Shown in pieces: positions 1 through 10,285 of a stretch of 64,000 nt of DNA; within the stretch, counting starts at the first letter, position 1, and each line of letters opens with the position of its first letter. Source of the DNA: an uncultured beta proteobacterium (GTDB lineage: Bacteria > Pseudomonadota > Gammaproteobacteria > Burkholderiales > SG8-41); the NCBI GenBank assembly GCA_903889565.1, contig CAISYC010000059.1, positions 1-64,000 on the forward strand, read 5' to 3'. The notes beneath the pieces are model-generated. The model saw only the letters and a list, made by a program, of their open reading frames with translations, had not been told where the DNA came from and searched no databases. The translations under genes were made by a program, and so were the position numbers.

Positions 1-199
1 ATCCAACCCGCCCAAGGTGAACAACTCTTCCTGCATCACATCAGCTCCACGCATCTCGTTACTCCGAATCGTCGTTTGCATCGCTCATCTCATAGACATG
101 CGACAAACAATAAAATTCAGAGAATTTCAACAAACCCCTAGAGTGGCGGCGGGGCAAAGCCGTGCCGTGCCGGCGGGTCGAACACAGTACAATATCGAC

Positions 200-1015
200 A
201 TGTCCCTCAACATCCGTTTCGACCTGCGCGAAAAGCTCGGCGTCGGCTCCACCAGCGAAGTATTCGACGCCTACGACAAGAACCTCAGGCGCCACGTCGC
301 GGTCAAGAAGTTCAAGAAATTCGGCGACGTCATCGAGGACGCGGAGCTGAGCCAGCGTTTTCTGGTCGATGCGCGCGCGGCCGCCGGCGTGACGCATCCC
401 AACATCGTGACGATTTACGATGCCGGCAGCTTCGGCAGTGGCATTGCGATCGTCATGGAGCTGGTGCGCGATTCGCTGCGCAAAATGCTCGAACGCACGC
501 CGCAGTTGCCGCCGGAGACCATCGTGTCGATTGCGGCGCAGGTTGCCGACGGCCTCGCCTGTCTGCATGGCCACGGCATTTATCACCGTGACATCAAGCC
601 GTCGAACATCCTGATCGCGCCGGGCAACATCGCCAAGATCGGCGACTTCGGTCTTGCTCACCTGCCGATGTCGGAGCTGACGCGCACCGGCACCGTGCTC
701 GGCACGCCGCGCTATATGTCGCCGGAGCAGGCGCGCGGGCAGGCGGTGGACGGGCGCTCGGATATTTTTTCACTCGGCGTGGTGCTGTTCGAAATGCTGA
801 CCGGGCAGACACCGTTCGGACACCCGCCCTGCGCCGATCACGTGCTGCTCGAACGCATCATTCGCGCGCCGGCACCGGTGCCCTCGCAGTTGAACCCGCA
901 GTCGCCGCCTGCCTTCGACGCCGTTGTTGCGCGCGCGCTGGCGAAAAAAATCGAAGATCGTTATCAGACATCGGCGCAGTTTGCGGCGCATCTGCGCGCC
1001 ATCAAATGCTCCTAG
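200..1015 (+). CDS. Serine/threonine protein kinase (Hanks type)
   Basis: A 271-residue protein consisting of a eukaryotic-like kinase domain only. Visible are the glycine-rich loop (GVGSTSEV, residues 14-21), the ATP-binding Lys36 in VAVKK, the catalytic loop HRDIKPSN (129-136), DFG (149-151) and an SPEQ activation-segment end. All key residues are present, so it should be active. No transmembrane or sensor domain follows, so it is probably cytosolic. The frame is open further upstream (ATG at 17). I chose the ATG at 200 because kinase homology begins immediately after it and the upstream residues look non-coding. No strong Shine-Dalgarno is visible, so the start is uncertain. Substrates cannot be inferred. 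Confidence 0.85.
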   Translation: MSLNIRFDLREKLGVGSTSEVFDAYDKNLRRHVAVKKFKKFGDVIEDAELSQRFLVDARAAAGVTHPNIVTIYDAGSFGSGIAIVMELVRDSLRKMLERTPQLPPETIVSIAAQVADGLACLHGHGIYHRDIKPSNILIAPGNIAKIGDFGLAHLPMSELTRTGTVLGTPRYMSPEQARGQAVDGRSDIFSLGVVLFEMLTGQTPFGHPPCADHVLLERIIRAPAPVPSQLNPQSPPAFDAVVARALAKKIEDRYQTSAQFAAHLRAIKCS

Positions 1016-1101
1016 GGAACCCGCTTCCCCATTCGCGCGACGCGCGACGGTATGCTATAAATCGCGCATAAGAAAAAGCGTCGCAGCGGCGGGAGGGGAA
1101 G

Positions 1102-2472
1102 TTGGGTCTGACACGGAATTTGTGTGAGCTGATTCAAGCCACGCGTTTTGAGTCGCTGGGCGATGAATGCGTGGCGCGCGTCAAGCAGGCGATCCAGGAC
1201 GGCGTGGCGGTCGCACTCGCCGGCTGCGCCGAAGCGCCGGTCACCATTGCCGCCGCGCACGCACAAAGCCTCGGCGGCGCGCCGCAGGCCAGCGTGTGGG
1301 GCGCGGGCTTCAAGGCTTCGGTGGTGCAGGCCGCGCAGATCAATGCAATGGCGACCCACGTGCTCGATTTCGAGCCGATGTGGAGTCCGCCGACGCACTC
1401 GGTGTCGCCGACGGTGCCGGTGGCGTTTGCGCTGGCCGAATACCAAGGCGCCAGCGGACGCGCCATCATCACCGCGGTGGCCAAAGGTCTGGAGATTCAG
1501 GGCCGCCTGCAATACGCCGGCAATCAGTATGTGCCGGAGGATCTGAAGTTTCATCCGCCGGGTGTCGCCGGTGTGCTCGGCAGCGCGATCGTCGCCGCCG
1601 AATTGCTCGCACTCGATCTCAATCATATGCAGCATGCCCTCGGCATGGCCGCCTCGCGCGCCGGTTCGCTGCTCGCCAACGTCGGTTCGATGACCAAGTG
1701 CACGCACTGCGGCAACGCGGCGGCGGGGGGGCTCGATTCGGCGCTGCTGGCGGCGCGCGGCTTCACGGCGAACCCCGATGTGCTCGAGGCGCACAAAGGT
1801 TTGATTGCGACATTTTTTCCCGACGGATTCGACGAGGCGCGCCTGCTCGGCTGGGGCCAGCCGTGGCGCGTGGTCGATCCGGGGCTCGCGATCAAGCTCT
1901 TTCCATCGCAGTTCGGCACGCATTTCTCGATCACCGCCGGACTCGATATCCACCGGCAGATCGGCAAGAACGCAAAGATCAGGGCGGTGCGCATCGACTC
2001 GCCGCTGATGAAGTACACCGACCGCGCGCAACCGGCGACCGGGCTCGACGGCAAGTTCAGCCTGCAGTACACCGGGGCGGCGGCGATCCTCGACGGCAGG
2101 GTCGGCATCGACACCTTTACCGATGCGCGGCGTTTCCGCGCCGACATGGTCGAACTGCTCGGCAAAATCACGCTGACCCAGGACGCCTCCATTCCCGGCG
2201 ATTTTCATCACATGCATATTGCCACCGAGGTCGATCTCGAAGATGGCCGCACCGTCAAGGCGATCTGCCGCGGGCCGCAGGGCGCATGGGGTGTGCCGCT
2301 CGATCCGGCCGCGCATCGCGAAAAACTGCTGGATTGTTTCAGCCGCGCGCTGCCGGCCGCGCGCGTTACCGAATTGATCGGTCTGTTCGAACGGCTGGAG
2401 ACGCTGGATGCGGCAGCTGTCGCCGGGCTCGTCGCCTTGATCGCTGCAGCACGTCCGGAGAAAACATCATGA
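1102..2472 (+). CDS. MmgE/PrpD family protein
   Basis: A 456-residue protein, full length for the MmgE/PrpD family, which includes 2-methylcitrate dehydratase, cis-aconitate decarboxylase and many uncharacterised carboxylate hydro-lyases. The N-terminus (RFESLGDECVARVKQAIQDG) and the segment with VLDFEPMW and PPTHSV fit the family's helical domain. The start is a TTG at 1102 preceded by a strong purine-rich Shine-Dalgarno at 1091-1100. The stop overlaps the ATG of the following TctC gene by 4 nt, so the two are translationally coupled. That suggests the enzyme acts on the ligand bound by the TctC partner. The exact substrate is unknown. Confidence 0.85.
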   Translation: MGLTRNLCELIQATRFESLGDECVARVKQAIQDGVAVALAGCAEAPVTIAAAHAQSLGGAPQASVWGAGFKASVVQAAQINAMATHVLDFEPMWSPPTHSVSPTVPVAFALAEYQGASGRAIITAVAKGLEIQGRLQYAGNQYVPEDLKFHPPGVAGVLGSAIVAAELLALDLNHMQHALGMAASRAGSLLANVGSMTKCTHCGNAAAGGLDSALLAARGFTANPDVLEAHKGLIATFFPDGFDEARLLGWGQPWRVVDPGLAIKLFPSQFGTHFSITAGLDIHRQIGKNAKIRAVRIDSPLMKYTDRAQPATGLDGKFSLQYTGAAAILDGRVGIDTFTDARRFRADMVELLGKITLTQDASIPGDFHHMHIATEVDLEDGRTVKAICRGPQGAWGVPLDPAAHREKLLDCFSRALPAARVTELIGLFERLETLDAAAVAGLVALIAAARPEKTS

Positions 2473-3431
2473 AGAAAATCCGCTTTGTGATCGCGCTGTG
2501 CGGCCTTCTCGTTGCTACCGTTGATTCTGCGCAGGACTATCCGACCAAGCCGGTCCGCCTGATCGTGCCCTTCGCGCCCGGCGGCGGCACCGACATCGTC
2601 GCGCGCGTGCTGGCGCAGAAAATGAGCGAGCAATTTAAACAGACGGTGATCGTCGATAACCGCGCCGGCGGCGGCGGCGCCATGGGCGTGGAGACTACGG
2701 TACGCGCGACGCCCGACGGCTACACCGTGATCATCATGTCTGGCAGCTACGCGACCAATGCGGCGATGTCCAAGATGTCGTTCGATCCGGTCAACGACAT
2801 TCTGCCGATGGGCCTGATTGGCTACACCGCGTTCATACTGGTGGTGCATCCTGGGGTGCCGCTGAAAAGCGTCGCCGAACTCGTCGCCTATGCGAAGGCC
2901 AAACCGGGGGCGCTCAACTATGCCTCGTCGGGCACCGGCGGCATCGCGCATCTGTCGGGCGAGTTGTTCGACCTGCTGGCCGGAACGCGCATGACGCACA
3001 TTGCCTACAAGGGCACCGGGCCGGCGATGAACGACGTGCTCGGCGGTCAGGTGCAGCTTATCTTCGGCAGCGCGCCGGCGACGGTGCCGCTGGTCAAGTC
3101 GAACCGTCTGCGCGCTCTCGCCGTGACGACGCTCAAGCGCATGAGTTCGTTCCCCGAACTGCCGACCATCAACGAAGCCGGCGTCAAGGGTTATGAAGTG
3201 GTTTTGTGGTACGGCGTGCTCGGACCGAAGGGCCTGCCGAAGGCCATCGTCGAGCGCTGGAACAACGGCATCCACGAGGCGACCCGGTTGCCCGATTTGC
3301 GTGAGCGGCTGATCGCCGAGGGTTTTGAAATCGACGACAGCCCGCCCGCGGTGTTTCAGGCGCTGCTCAAGCGCGACGTCGCCAAGTGGCAGAAGGTGGT
3401 GAAGGACGCCAGGGTGCCGCCGATTCAGTAA
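2469..3431 (+). CDS. Bug/TctC-type tripartite tricarboxylate transporter substrate-binding protein
   Basis: A 320-residue periplasmic binding protein. A signal peptide (residues 1 to about 21) is followed by the Bug signature YPTKPVRLIVPFAPGG, then VDNRAGGGG and PDGYT, typical of the carboxylate-binding fold. It starts at an ATG overlapping the stop of the MmgE/PrpD gene. The same frame is open far upstream, but that part is a shadow of the preceding gene. The ligand is unknown; the family binds small carboxylates and related amides or aromatics. No TctA or TctB membrane subunit is nearby. Confidence 0.9.
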   Translation: MKKIRFVIALCGLLVATVDSAQDYPTKPVRLIVPFAPGGGTDIVARVLAQKMSEQFKQTVIVDNRAGGGGAMGVETTVRATPDGYTVIIMSGSYATNAAMSKMSFDPVNDILPMGLIGYTAFILVVHPGVPLKSVAELVAYAKAKPGALNYASSGTGGIAHLSGELFDLLAGTRMTHIAYKGTGPAMNDVLGGQVQLIFGSAPATVPLVKSNRLRALAVTTLKRMSSFPELPTINEAGVKGYEVVLWYGVLGPKGLPKAIVERWNNGIHEATRLPDLRERLIAEGFEIDDSPPAVFQALLKRDVAKWQKVVKDARVPPIQ

Positions 3432-3526
3432 AACGGCATGGGAGGCGAGGTGGCGGGCATTGCGGGATGGATAGACCGGTTTCGTTTTCGCGCACTTGCT
3501 TGTTTGCGGCATAACAGGGGATAACG

Positions 3527-4519
3527 ATGTCGACCTTATGCAAACGCCGGCTCTCTTGCGCAGCACTCGCTTTCGCGGCGGCAGCATGCGCGCATGCGCA
3601 GTCCGCTCCGGCGGAGGCCTATCCGGCGCGGCCGATCCGTTTTGTCGTGCCGTCAACCGCCGGCGGCGCCGGCGACATTTTTGCGCGCACCATCGGCCAG
3701 GCGCTGTCCGCAAAATTCGGCAAACCGGTGGTGGTGGATAATCGTCCCGGCGCCAATGGCATCGTCGGCTGCGAACTGGTGGCGCGCTCGGCGCCCGACG
3801 GCTACACACTGCTGATGGGCAACAGCGCGTGGTTCGTCATCAATCCCAATCTCTACGCGAAGCTCCCCTACGATGCGGTTGCCGACTTCGCGCCGGTCAA
3901 CCTCGGCGTGGTCTACGGTTACGTGCTGGTGGTGCATCCGTCGGTGCCGGCCGCCAATGTGCAGGAACTGATCGCGCTGGCCAAAGCCAGACCCGGTCAG
4001 CTGACCTTCGGTTCGACCGGACTCGGCGCAGTCAACCATCTGGCCGGCGAAATGTTCAAAAGCATGACCGGCACCAACCTCACGCACGTGCCGTACAAGG
4101 GCAGTTCGGCGGCGCTCGCCGATGTGCTCGCCGGTCAGGCGTCGCTGATGTTCGACACGCCGATCACCTCGGTGCCGCAAATTCGCGCGGGCAAACTACG
4201 CGCGCTCGGCATTACGTTGGCGCGGCGCTCGTCGCTGCTGCCGGAAGTCGCGACGCTCAACGAACTCGGCCTCAAGGGCTACGAGGTCAATTCATGGCAG
4301 GCGGTGCTGGTGCCGGCCGGCACGCCGCGCGCGATCGTAGAGCGGCTCAATACCGCCATCGTCGAGGCGTTGAAGTCGCCAGATGTGATCGACCGGCTGG
4401 TCACGCAGGGCGGCAATGAAATCGTCGGCCCGCCGCCGGCGCCGTTCGCGCTGCAGATCAGGGACGAACTTGCGCGCTACGCCAGGCTGATCAAGACGGT
4501 GGGGCTGCGGCTGGAGTGA
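3527..4519 (+). CDS. Bug/TctC substrate-binding protein
   Basis: A 330-residue secreted binding protein. An N-terminal signal peptide (to about residue 24, ending AHA) precedes YPARPIRFVVP. The usual APGG is replaced by TAGG. VDNRPGANG and PDGYT follow. A Shine-Dalgarno-like AGGGGA lies just before the ATG. It is 95 nt downstream of the previous TctC gene on the same strand and may be the third gene of one operon with the MmgE/PrpD gene. Its loop variant suggests a ligand different from its neighbour's. Confidence 0.9.
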   Translation: MSTLCKRRLSCAALAFAAAACAHAQSAPAEAYPARPIRFVVPSTAGGAGDIFARTIGQALSAKFGKPVVVDNRPGANGIVGCELVARSAPDGYTLLMGNSAWFVINPNLYAKLPYDAVADFAPVNLGVVYGYVLVVHPSVPAANVQELIALAKARPGQLTFGSTGLGAVNHLAGEMFKSMTGTNLTHVPYKGSSAALADVLAGQASLMFDTPITSVPQIRAGKLRALGITLARRSSLLPEVATLNELGLKGYEVNSWQAVLVPAGTPRAIVERLNTAIVEALKSPDVIDRLVTQGGNEIVGPPPAPFALQIRDELARYARLIKTVGLRLE

Positions 4520-4549
4520 GGCGTTTGCGAAAGCCGCATGCGCCGCTGG

Positions 4550-5254
4550 TTATTTAAGCGGCAGGAACACCGCAGTGGCGAGACTTTGGATTGCCTTCAC
4601 CACCGTGCGGTCGGTTTTGTCGGCGACGATTTTCGACAGGATGTCGAGACTGGCAATGACCTTGCCGAACTCGCGCTCGAAACTGAGGTTGGCCACCGGT
4701 CCGGCGCCGTCGTTCGAGAGCAGAAACAGTTCGCCGCCGCCGTTGCGGTCGTGCGAGAGCTTCCACACCGCGATTTCGACATTGCGCGCGGCGTTGTAAA
4801 TGGTTTGCGGATCGAGGTCGTCGAGCACGAAAAATTCGGTCTTGTCCTGGAATGCAGTCTGGATCATGCTGCCGAGACCGGCCATGAAAGCGAGCACGCG
4901 GTCGCCGGCGTAGTCCTCGCGAAAAGCGAGCTGGATCGCCGGCGTGCCGCGGCGGCCCTGCAGCTCGTCGAATTTCCACGCGTGTTCCTGCTCGAAGATG
5001 CGGGCGACGCCGGCGGCGACGTTCGCCTGTCCGCTCTTTTTCAATTCGCGCGGGTTGCGGCGGTAGAGTTTTTCGGTGAGCAGTTTCAGATTGGCGAAAA
5101 CTTCGCGCTGATGCGCTTCGGCGACGCGGTCGATGTCGGTCTTGGCGAACTGTGCGGGCGACAGGCCGCGCGCGGGTTTTTCGGGCAGCGTGCCGCGATT
5201 TGCGCAGGCGGCCAGCAGCGACAGGCCGGCGAGCGCGACGATCAGTTTAAGCAT
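4550..5254 (-). CDS. Putative lipoprotein of unknown function
   Basis: A 234-residue protein with a classic lipoprotein signal: a short n-region, a hydrophobic stretch and the lipobox LLAAC with Cys16. The remainder is soluble and helix-rich and I recognise no family. Segments such as LFLLSNDGAGPVANLSFEREF and YNAARNVEIAVWKL suggest an envelope-anchored globular domain. It converges on the TctC gene at 3527-4519 and is followed 37 nt downstream on its own strand by the gene at 5292-8483, transcribed first. It may therefore be the second gene of a unit with the GGDEF-EAL protein. Confidence 0.7.
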   Translation of the reverse strand: MLKLIVALAGLSLLAACANRGTLPEKPARGLSPAQFAKTDIDRVAEAHQREVFANLKLLTEKLYRRNPRELKKSGQANVAAGVARIFEQEHAWKFDELQGRRGTPAIQLAFREDYAGDRVLAFMAGLGSMIQTAFQDKTEFFVLDDLDPQTIYNAARNVEIAVWKLSHDRNGGGELFLLSNDGAGPVANLSFEREFGKVIASLDILSKIVADKTDRTVVKAIQSLATAVFLPLK

Positions 5255-5291
5255 GGCTAATGATAACGCGAATGCGCGGCCGCGCCGCGCG

Positions 5292-8200
5292 TCAGATCGC
5301 CACTGCGCGCGGTCCGCTCAGCGGCAGGGGCTGGCGTTCCAGCCACGCGGCAAGGTCGGCGGCCGGCATCGGCCGCGCGAACAGGAAGCCCTGGTATTCG
5401 TCGCAGCCCGCGGTGCGCAACATCGCCGCCTGCTGCTCGGTCTCGACGCCCTCGGCGACGACGACGAGCCCCAGCGTATGGCCGAGGCCGATGATGGCGC
5501 GCGTGATCGCCAGATTGGCCGGGTCGCCTTCCATGTGATGGATGAAGGAGCGGTCGATTTTCAAGCGGTCGAGCGGCAGCCGGCTCAGATAGTTGAGGCT
5601 CGAATAGCCGGTGCCGAAGTCGTCGATCGCGAGCCCGACGCCGTGGGTGCGGATTTCCATCACCCGCGGCAGGATTTTAACCATGTTCTCCATCAGCGCC
5701 GACTCGGTGATCTCGATTTCGAGTTCGTCGCGCTGCACGCTGTGGCGCGCCATGCTGGCGGCGACCTCGTCGGGCAGGCGGTCGTTGAGCAATTGCAGCG
5801 GCGACAGGTTGATCGATACCTCGAAATTGCCGTGCCCTTCGCGCCGCCAGCGCGCGATCTGCGCACAGGCTTCCTCGATCACCCAGCTGCCGATCGGCAG
5901 GATGAGGCCGGTTTCCTCCGCAACCGGAATGAATACCGCAGGGCTGACCGCACCGAGCCTGGCGTTGTTCCAGCGCAAGAGGCCCTCGACGCCGGTGATA
6001 CGGCCCTGCCGCGCGTCGACGCGCGGCTGGTAGTGCAGCGTGAATTCGCCGCGTTCCATCGCATGGCGCAGCTGGCTTTCGATTTCGAGCCGGGTCTGCG
6101 CGCGTTCGGTCATCTCGTGACTGTAGAAATGCGCCGCGTTGCGCCCGCTTGATTTGGAGTGATACATGGCGACGTCGGCGAGCCGCATCAACTGGTCGAT
6201 GTCGGTGGCGTCGTGCGGATACATTGCGATGCCGACGCTGCAAGACACATTGAGTTCCGCACCCTCGACCTCGTGCGGCTTGCGGATCAGCGGAATCAGC
6301 CGTTGTTCGACGATGCGCCGCGCTTCGCTGGCGTCGGCGACACCATTGAGAATGACGACGAATTCGTCGCCGCCCAGGCGGCTGACGGTGTCGTTGCCGC
6401 GCACCGCCTCGAGCAGGCGGCGCGACACCGAACGCAGCAGCCCGTCGCCGACATGGTGGCCGAGCGAATCGTTGATGTACTTGAAGCGGTCGAGGTCAAT
6501 GAACAGCACCGCGACTTCCTGCCCGGTACGCTCGGCTGATTGCAGCGCCATGCCGAGGCGTTCGAGACAGAGCGAGCGGTTTGGCAGTTCCGTCAGCACA
6601 TCGTGATGGGCGAGGAACTGGATGCGCGCCTCGCTCTTCTTGCGGTCGGTGATGTCGATCGAGGTGCAGATGTAGTACTCGGGATTGCCCTGACTCTCGC
6701 GCACCACGCTGACCATCAGCAGCACCGGCAGGGTGCCGCCGTTGCGGCGGCGCAACTCGATCTCGCCCTGCCAGGCGCCGCGTTTGCGCGCACTGTCTTT
6801 CAGGCGCTGGAACAGCGTCGCCTCGACCGGCCCGGGCGCGAGAAACGCCGGATGCTCGCCGACGACGTCGTGGAAGTCGTAGCCGGTGGCGCGCACGAAG
6901 GCGTTGTTGACCGTCATGATGCGGTCTTCCGCATTGATGATCATGATGCCCTCGGACGAGGCTTCGAACACCTTCGCCCACAATTCGAGGCGCTGCTCCA
7001 TCAGCTTCAGGTGGTTGATCGGCGTGAACACGGTGAGGATCGCGTCCTGCCCCTGATAATCCATGCGGCAGGCCGAGAGCACCGCCCACGCCGGCTCGCG
7101 TCCGCCCTGCCAGTGCACCTCGTATTCGTTGACCGCATCGTGATCGGCAATCTGCTGGAAGAAGCGCGCGCGCACGCCGGGCGCGAGGCCGACCGCCCAA
7201 GGGTCGGTGCGGCAGCCGTTGAGCCATTTTTCCGCCGGCTGGTTGGCGTGCAGCACCTCGTGTCCCGGGATCGCGGTGACCACCATCGGAATCGGCGTCG
7301 CCTCGACCAGCGCCTGCTGGGCGGCGGCGGCGCGCGCGTTGGCGGCGAGTTCCTTTTGCGTTTCGCGGTCGCGGTCGAGTTCGTTGAGCATGCGGTTGAA
7401 GCCGACCACCAAGCGGCCGATTTCATCCTGACTGTCCCACTTCGCGCGCAGGCTGTAGTCGCCGGTGCGGCCGACGGTGTCGGTGACTTTCGACAGATGG
7501 CGCAGCGGCAGCGCAATCTGGCGCGCGACGAAATACACCATGGTCAGGATCATGCACAACAGAAACGCCGCGGTGCCCAGATGCAGCCACATGCGCGAAA
7601 ACAGGCCATTGATGCGCGTATTGAGCAGCTGATCGAGCTCGATGCCGGCGTCGCGCCAGGTGTCGCGCAGCTGGCCGACCAGCGCCGCGTTGGCGGTTTC
7701 GACTTTTTCAAGGCGCGCGCGCGTGCGCCCGCCGTCGATCACGCCGCGCGCCGAGACGCGAAAGGCCTCGATGGCGGCGGCGAGTTTCTCTTGGCCCGGG
7801 GTCAGCGCAGCGCGCACGCCGTCGCCGCCGCCGGCCACCGCCTCGCCGTAGTCGGAAGCGATACCCTTGGCGGTGGCGTCGAGCCGGCCTTCGAGAATCA
7901 GATATTGCGTGCGCGCGTCGCTCGCGCCGTTGGCGCCGGCCGGCGGTTGATGGAGCAGGGCGCCGATACCGTGCACGAGTTCGAGCAGTTCGGGGTAACG
8001 CAGCACCGCCAGCGACATCGTGTAATAGCTGTCGAGATCCGGATCGAGGATCAGCTTCGACTGGTTGCCGATGCGGGTCGCCAGATCGCGTCCCTGCGTG
8101 AGTCCATTGGTAACCGCGCGGTCGCGTGCCGCCTGCGCGGCGGTGCTGCTGGCGCCGACGTTCTGCAATGCCGCGCGGAACACCGTGCTGTCGAAACCTT

Positions 8201-8483
8201 CGCCGAAACGCGCGTCGGCCGCGGCCTGCGCATCGACATGCCGCGCAAAATCGCCGGCCGGGCCGCGTGTCGAGGTGAGTGCGATATCGATCACCGCGTC
8301 GCGCAGCACGGCGACGTAGGCGTTGCCGCGCAGTTCGTCGCGCGCAAAATCGATGGCGATATATTTTTCGTTGATCAGAATGCCGCTGATGAAAATCACC
8401 GCGGTGAGGTCGAGCAGGTAGATCAGCAGCAGCTTCTTGCCGACCGAAAGCCTGGCAAGCAGGCGCAGAATGGATTCGCGCAT
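5292..8483 (-). CDS. Membrane HAMP-PAS-GGDEF-EAL protein (cyclic-di-GMP turnover)
   Basis: A 1063-residue sensor protein. It has an N-terminal transmembrane helix (about 16-38), a long periplasmic helical region, a second helix near residues 297-322, a HAMP segment with ALPLRHL and DEIGRL, PAS-like regions, a diguanylate cyclase domain with intact GGDEF (704-708) and a C-terminal phosphodiesterase domain. The EAL signature reads EGL (Glu833 retained), and DDFGTG, NLSPLQL and AEGVET are present. The catalytic acids appear intact, so both activities are possible. It probably makes or degrades c-di-GMP at the inner membrane. The periplasmic ligand is unknown. Confidence 0.93.
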   Translation of the reverse strand: MRESILRLLARLSVGKKLLLIYLLDLTAVIFISGILINEKYIAIDFARDELRGNAYVAVLRDAVIDIALTSTRGPAGDFARHVDAQAAADARFGEGFDSTVFRAALQNVGASSTAAQAARDRAVTNGLTQGRDLATRIGNQSKLILDPDLDSYYTMSLAVLRYPELLELVHGIGALLHQPPAGANGASDARTQYLILEGRLDATAKGIASDYGEAVAGGGDGVRAALTPGQEKLAAAIEAFRVSARGVIDGGRTRARLEKVETANAALVGQLRDTWRDAGIELDQLLNTRINGLFSRMWLHLGTAAFLLCMILTMVYFVARQIALPLRHLSKVTDTVGRTGDYSLRAKWDSQDEIGRLVVGFNRMLNELDRDRETQKELAANARAAAAQQALVEATPIPMVVTAIPGHEVLHANQPAEKWLNGCRTDPWAVGLAPGVRARFFQQIADHDAVNEYEVHWQGGREPAWAVLSACRMDYQGQDAILTVFTPINHLKLMEQRLELWAKVFEASSEGIMIINAEDRIMTVNNAFVRATGYDFHDVVGEHPAFLAPGPVEATLFQRLKDSARKRGAWQGEIELRRRNGGTLPVLLMVSVVRESQGNPEYYICTSIDITDRKKSEARIQFLAHHDVLTELPNRSLCLERLGMALQSAERTGQEVAVLFIDLDRFKYINDSLGHHVGDGLLRSVSRRLLEAVRGNDTVSRLGGDEFVVILNGVADASEARRIVEQRLIPLIRKPHEVEGAELNVSCSVGIAMYPHDATDIDQLMRLADVAMYHSKSSGRNAAHFYSHEMTERAQTRLEIESQLRHAMERGEFTLHYQPRVDARQGRITGVEGLLRWNNARLGAVSPAVFIPVAEETGLILPIGSWVIEEACAQIARWRREGHGNFEVSINLSPLQLLNDRLPDEVAASMARHSVQRDELEIEITESALMENMVKILPRVMEIRTHGVGLAIDDFGTGYSSLNYLSRLPLDRLKIDRSFIHHMEGDPANLAITRAIIGLGHTLGLVVVAEGVETEQQAAMLRTAGCDEYQGFLFARPMPAADLAAWLERQPLPLSGPRAVAI

Positions 8484-8633
8484 TTCAGTGATCGCAATGG
8501 TTCGGGTTGTCGCCGCGCCGGCGGAAGTGATCTGTATCCAGTAACGTCGGCGTATGCGTCAACTTTAGCACCAGTCACAAAGATGCAGCGCGGGCCCGAA
8601 TCCGGTGCGGTCGCGCATTCATTTGGTGCCCGC

Positions 8634-8683
8634 CCGAAAAAACATCGGGGCATCCCGAATTCCGGATGCCCCGACAATTTTTG
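8634..8683 (-). terminator. Rho-independent terminator of the 8723-10123 gene
   Basis: An 11-bp perfect stem (8645-8655 with 8664-8674) with an 8-nt loop, flanked by an A tract at 8637-8642 that reads as a U tract on the minus strand, right after the MmgE/PrpD gene. A weaker T run (8678-8682) could also serve the plus strand. Confidence 0.8.
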
Positions 8684-8722
8684 CGTCGATTCCGGCGAAC
8701 TCCGCCGGAAAATCGCGCCGGC

Positions 8723-10123
8723 TTACTGCTTTTGCATCAGCTTCGCGAGTTCGCCTGCATCCTTGAGCGATTCGAGATTGAGCATCGCGTCGCGCAGTTT
8801 CTGCATCTGGGCTTTCGGCAGCGCCTTGACCGCGAGCTTCTCGAATTTTTCGCAGATGTCGGCTTCGGAGGCGAAGTTGTTTTCGTTGCCGCGGCCGGCT
8901 TCGACCGTGCGCTCCATTGTCTTGCCGTTGTTGAGGTGGACTTCGACGCGCACCATGTGGCGGAATTTCGAGCCTCTGGCGGTGATCGCGTCGTCGTGAT
9001 GCACTTCGACCTTCTCGGCCTGCTTCATGCGTTCCGGATCGGCGACCTTGTCTTCGGTGAACTGATCGACGAAGCAGTCGCCGTCGAGCAGCCAGGTCGC
9101 CACGCAGTACGGCAGATTGAGTTGCGCGGAGGTCAGTCCCTGCGGCACGTACTTCCAGCCGACGTGATCCATCGTCACCTGCGAGCCATGGACGACGATT
9201 TTTTTGACGTCGTTGGCGCCGAAGGGGCGCTCCTGCTGCATCAGGCGGATGGCGTCGAGCGTGGTGTGGTTGCTGCCGACGCAGGAGTAGAACTTCAATG
9301 CCACGCCCATGGTCTGCCAGACTTTGCCGAAGTCTTTCGTCAGTTCTTCGAGCTTGAAGCGATCGTTGGAGCGGCTGAAGGTGGTGCAGAAGCCGCCGTA
9401 TTCGCTCTCCAACACGTTCAGAATTCCCGTAAAGCCGCCTTCGGCGAGCAGCGCGCCGTATAGGCCGGACTGCGAGGCGCGGCCGGCGTGCATGCGTTTG
9501 ACCATGGCGCCGTACTGCGCGGCCATCAGGCCCGCGGCCTGCGTGCCGGCGATGCCGAGCGCGTGCACGGTTTTATCGACATCGAGTTTCATGCCGCGCG
9601 CGGCGCCCGAAGCAGCGGAGAACACGCCGAGGGTGGCGCCGGAGTGCCAGCCCTGCGCGATGTGCTCGGGGCCCATGCAGATGCCGATGCGCGGACCGAT
9701 TTCGTAACCGGCGACGGCGGAAGCGAGAAACTCCTTGCCGCTCATGCCCGGACGCATTTCCGCGATCGAGATCAGCGCCGGCAGCACTACCGCGCCGACA
9801 TGCAGCACGCCCTGACGGTGCACGTCATCGAGTTCGAAGCCCTGCACCTGGGTGCCGTTGATCAGCGCCGCGTGTGGCGCCGAGATTTTCTGATTGGTGC
9901 CCCAGATCGTGCAGCTGCGGGTGGTATCCACCGCGCCGAGCGATTTCTGCATGATGCGAGTCCACTCGAGGTCGGCGCCGTAAATCGCGCAGCCGAGCGA
10001 ATCGAGCATGCACAGCTTGATGCGCGTCAACACCTCGGGCGGGATGTCTTCGTAGCGCAGTTTCGAGACAAATTCGGCGATGCCGCGGGTGTAGCGGTTG
10101 TCAGAGGAGGTTTCGTGTGCCAT
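8723..10123 (-). CDS. MmgE/PrpD family protein
   Basis: A 466-residue protein of MmgE/PrpD type: the N-terminal IKLCMLDSLGCAIYG, then NGTQVQGFELDDVH and HVGAVVLPAL, match the conserved helical domain. Length is normal. It is the last gene of the minus-strand block from the FAD enzyme at 15.3 kb, but a 162-nt repeat-containing gap separates it from the preceding TctC gene, so it may have its own promoter. A strong terminator follows. It probably acts on a small carboxylate; the substrate is unknown. It is divergent in sequence from the PrpD at 11311-12747, so the two are unlikely to be redundant. Confidence 0.87.
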   Translation of the reverse strand: MAHETSSDNRYTRGIAEFVSKLRYEDIPPEVLTRIKLCMLDSLGCAIYGADLEWTRIMQKSLGAVDTTRSCTIWGTNQKISAPHAALINGTQVQGFELDDVHRQGVLHVGAVVLPALISIAEMRPGMSGKEFLASAVAGYEIGPRIGICMGPEHIAQGWHSGATLGVFSAASGAARGMKLDVDKTVHALGIAGTQAAGLMAAQYGAMVKRMHAGRASQSGLYGALLAEGGFTGILNVLESEYGGFCTTFSRSNDRFKLEELTKDFGKVWQTMGVALKFYSCVGSNHTTLDAIRLMQQERPFGANDVKKIVVHGSQVTMDHVGWKYVPQGLTSAQLNLPYCVATWLLDGDCFVDQFTEDKVADPERMKQAEKVEVHHDDAITARGSKFRHMVRVEVHLNNGKTMERTVEAGRGNENNFASEADICEKFEKLAVKALPKAQMQKLRDAMLNLESLKDAGELAKLMQKQ

Positions 10124-10166
10124 GAGATGTTTTCCGTTCTAAGTGTTAACAACAATAACGTTTTCC

Positions 10167-10249
10167 CCCTCTCCCTTGACGGGAGAGGGCGGGGGTGAGC
10201 CCTGCAGAATTACCCCTCACCCTGTCCCTTTCCCTCAAGGGGCGAGGGA
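10167..10249. repeat. Intergenic palindromic repeat (CCCTCTCCC / GGGAGAGGG type)
   Basis: A 9-bp stem with 5-nt loop at 10167-10189, followed by a GGGGTGAG/CTCACCC pair and a third imperfect hairpin ending near 10249. The composition resembles dispersed GC-rich extragenic palindromes widespread in Proteobacteria. It lies between the TctC gene (10286-11314) and the MmgE/PrpD gene. A related 12-bp hairpin occurs at 45197-45226. Confidence 0.6.
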
Positions 10250-10285
10250 AGCTGTTGCTTGATTTGTCCTTATTCTTGCGAACTG

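Noticed and set aside
1012-2316. 434-codon minus-strand open frame
   Set aside because: Antisense shadow of the MmgE/PrpD gene, with Arg/His-rich low-quality composition.
1167-2468. Long plus-strand open frame in front of the first TctC gene
   Set aside because: It is an Arg-rich shadow of the MmgE/PrpD gene in another frame. The TctC gene has its own overlapping ATG at 2469.
6540-8999. 819-codon plus-strand open frame
   Set aside because: It is antisense to the GGDEF-EAL gene, whose domains are unambiguous. High GC at third positions keeps the opposite strand open.
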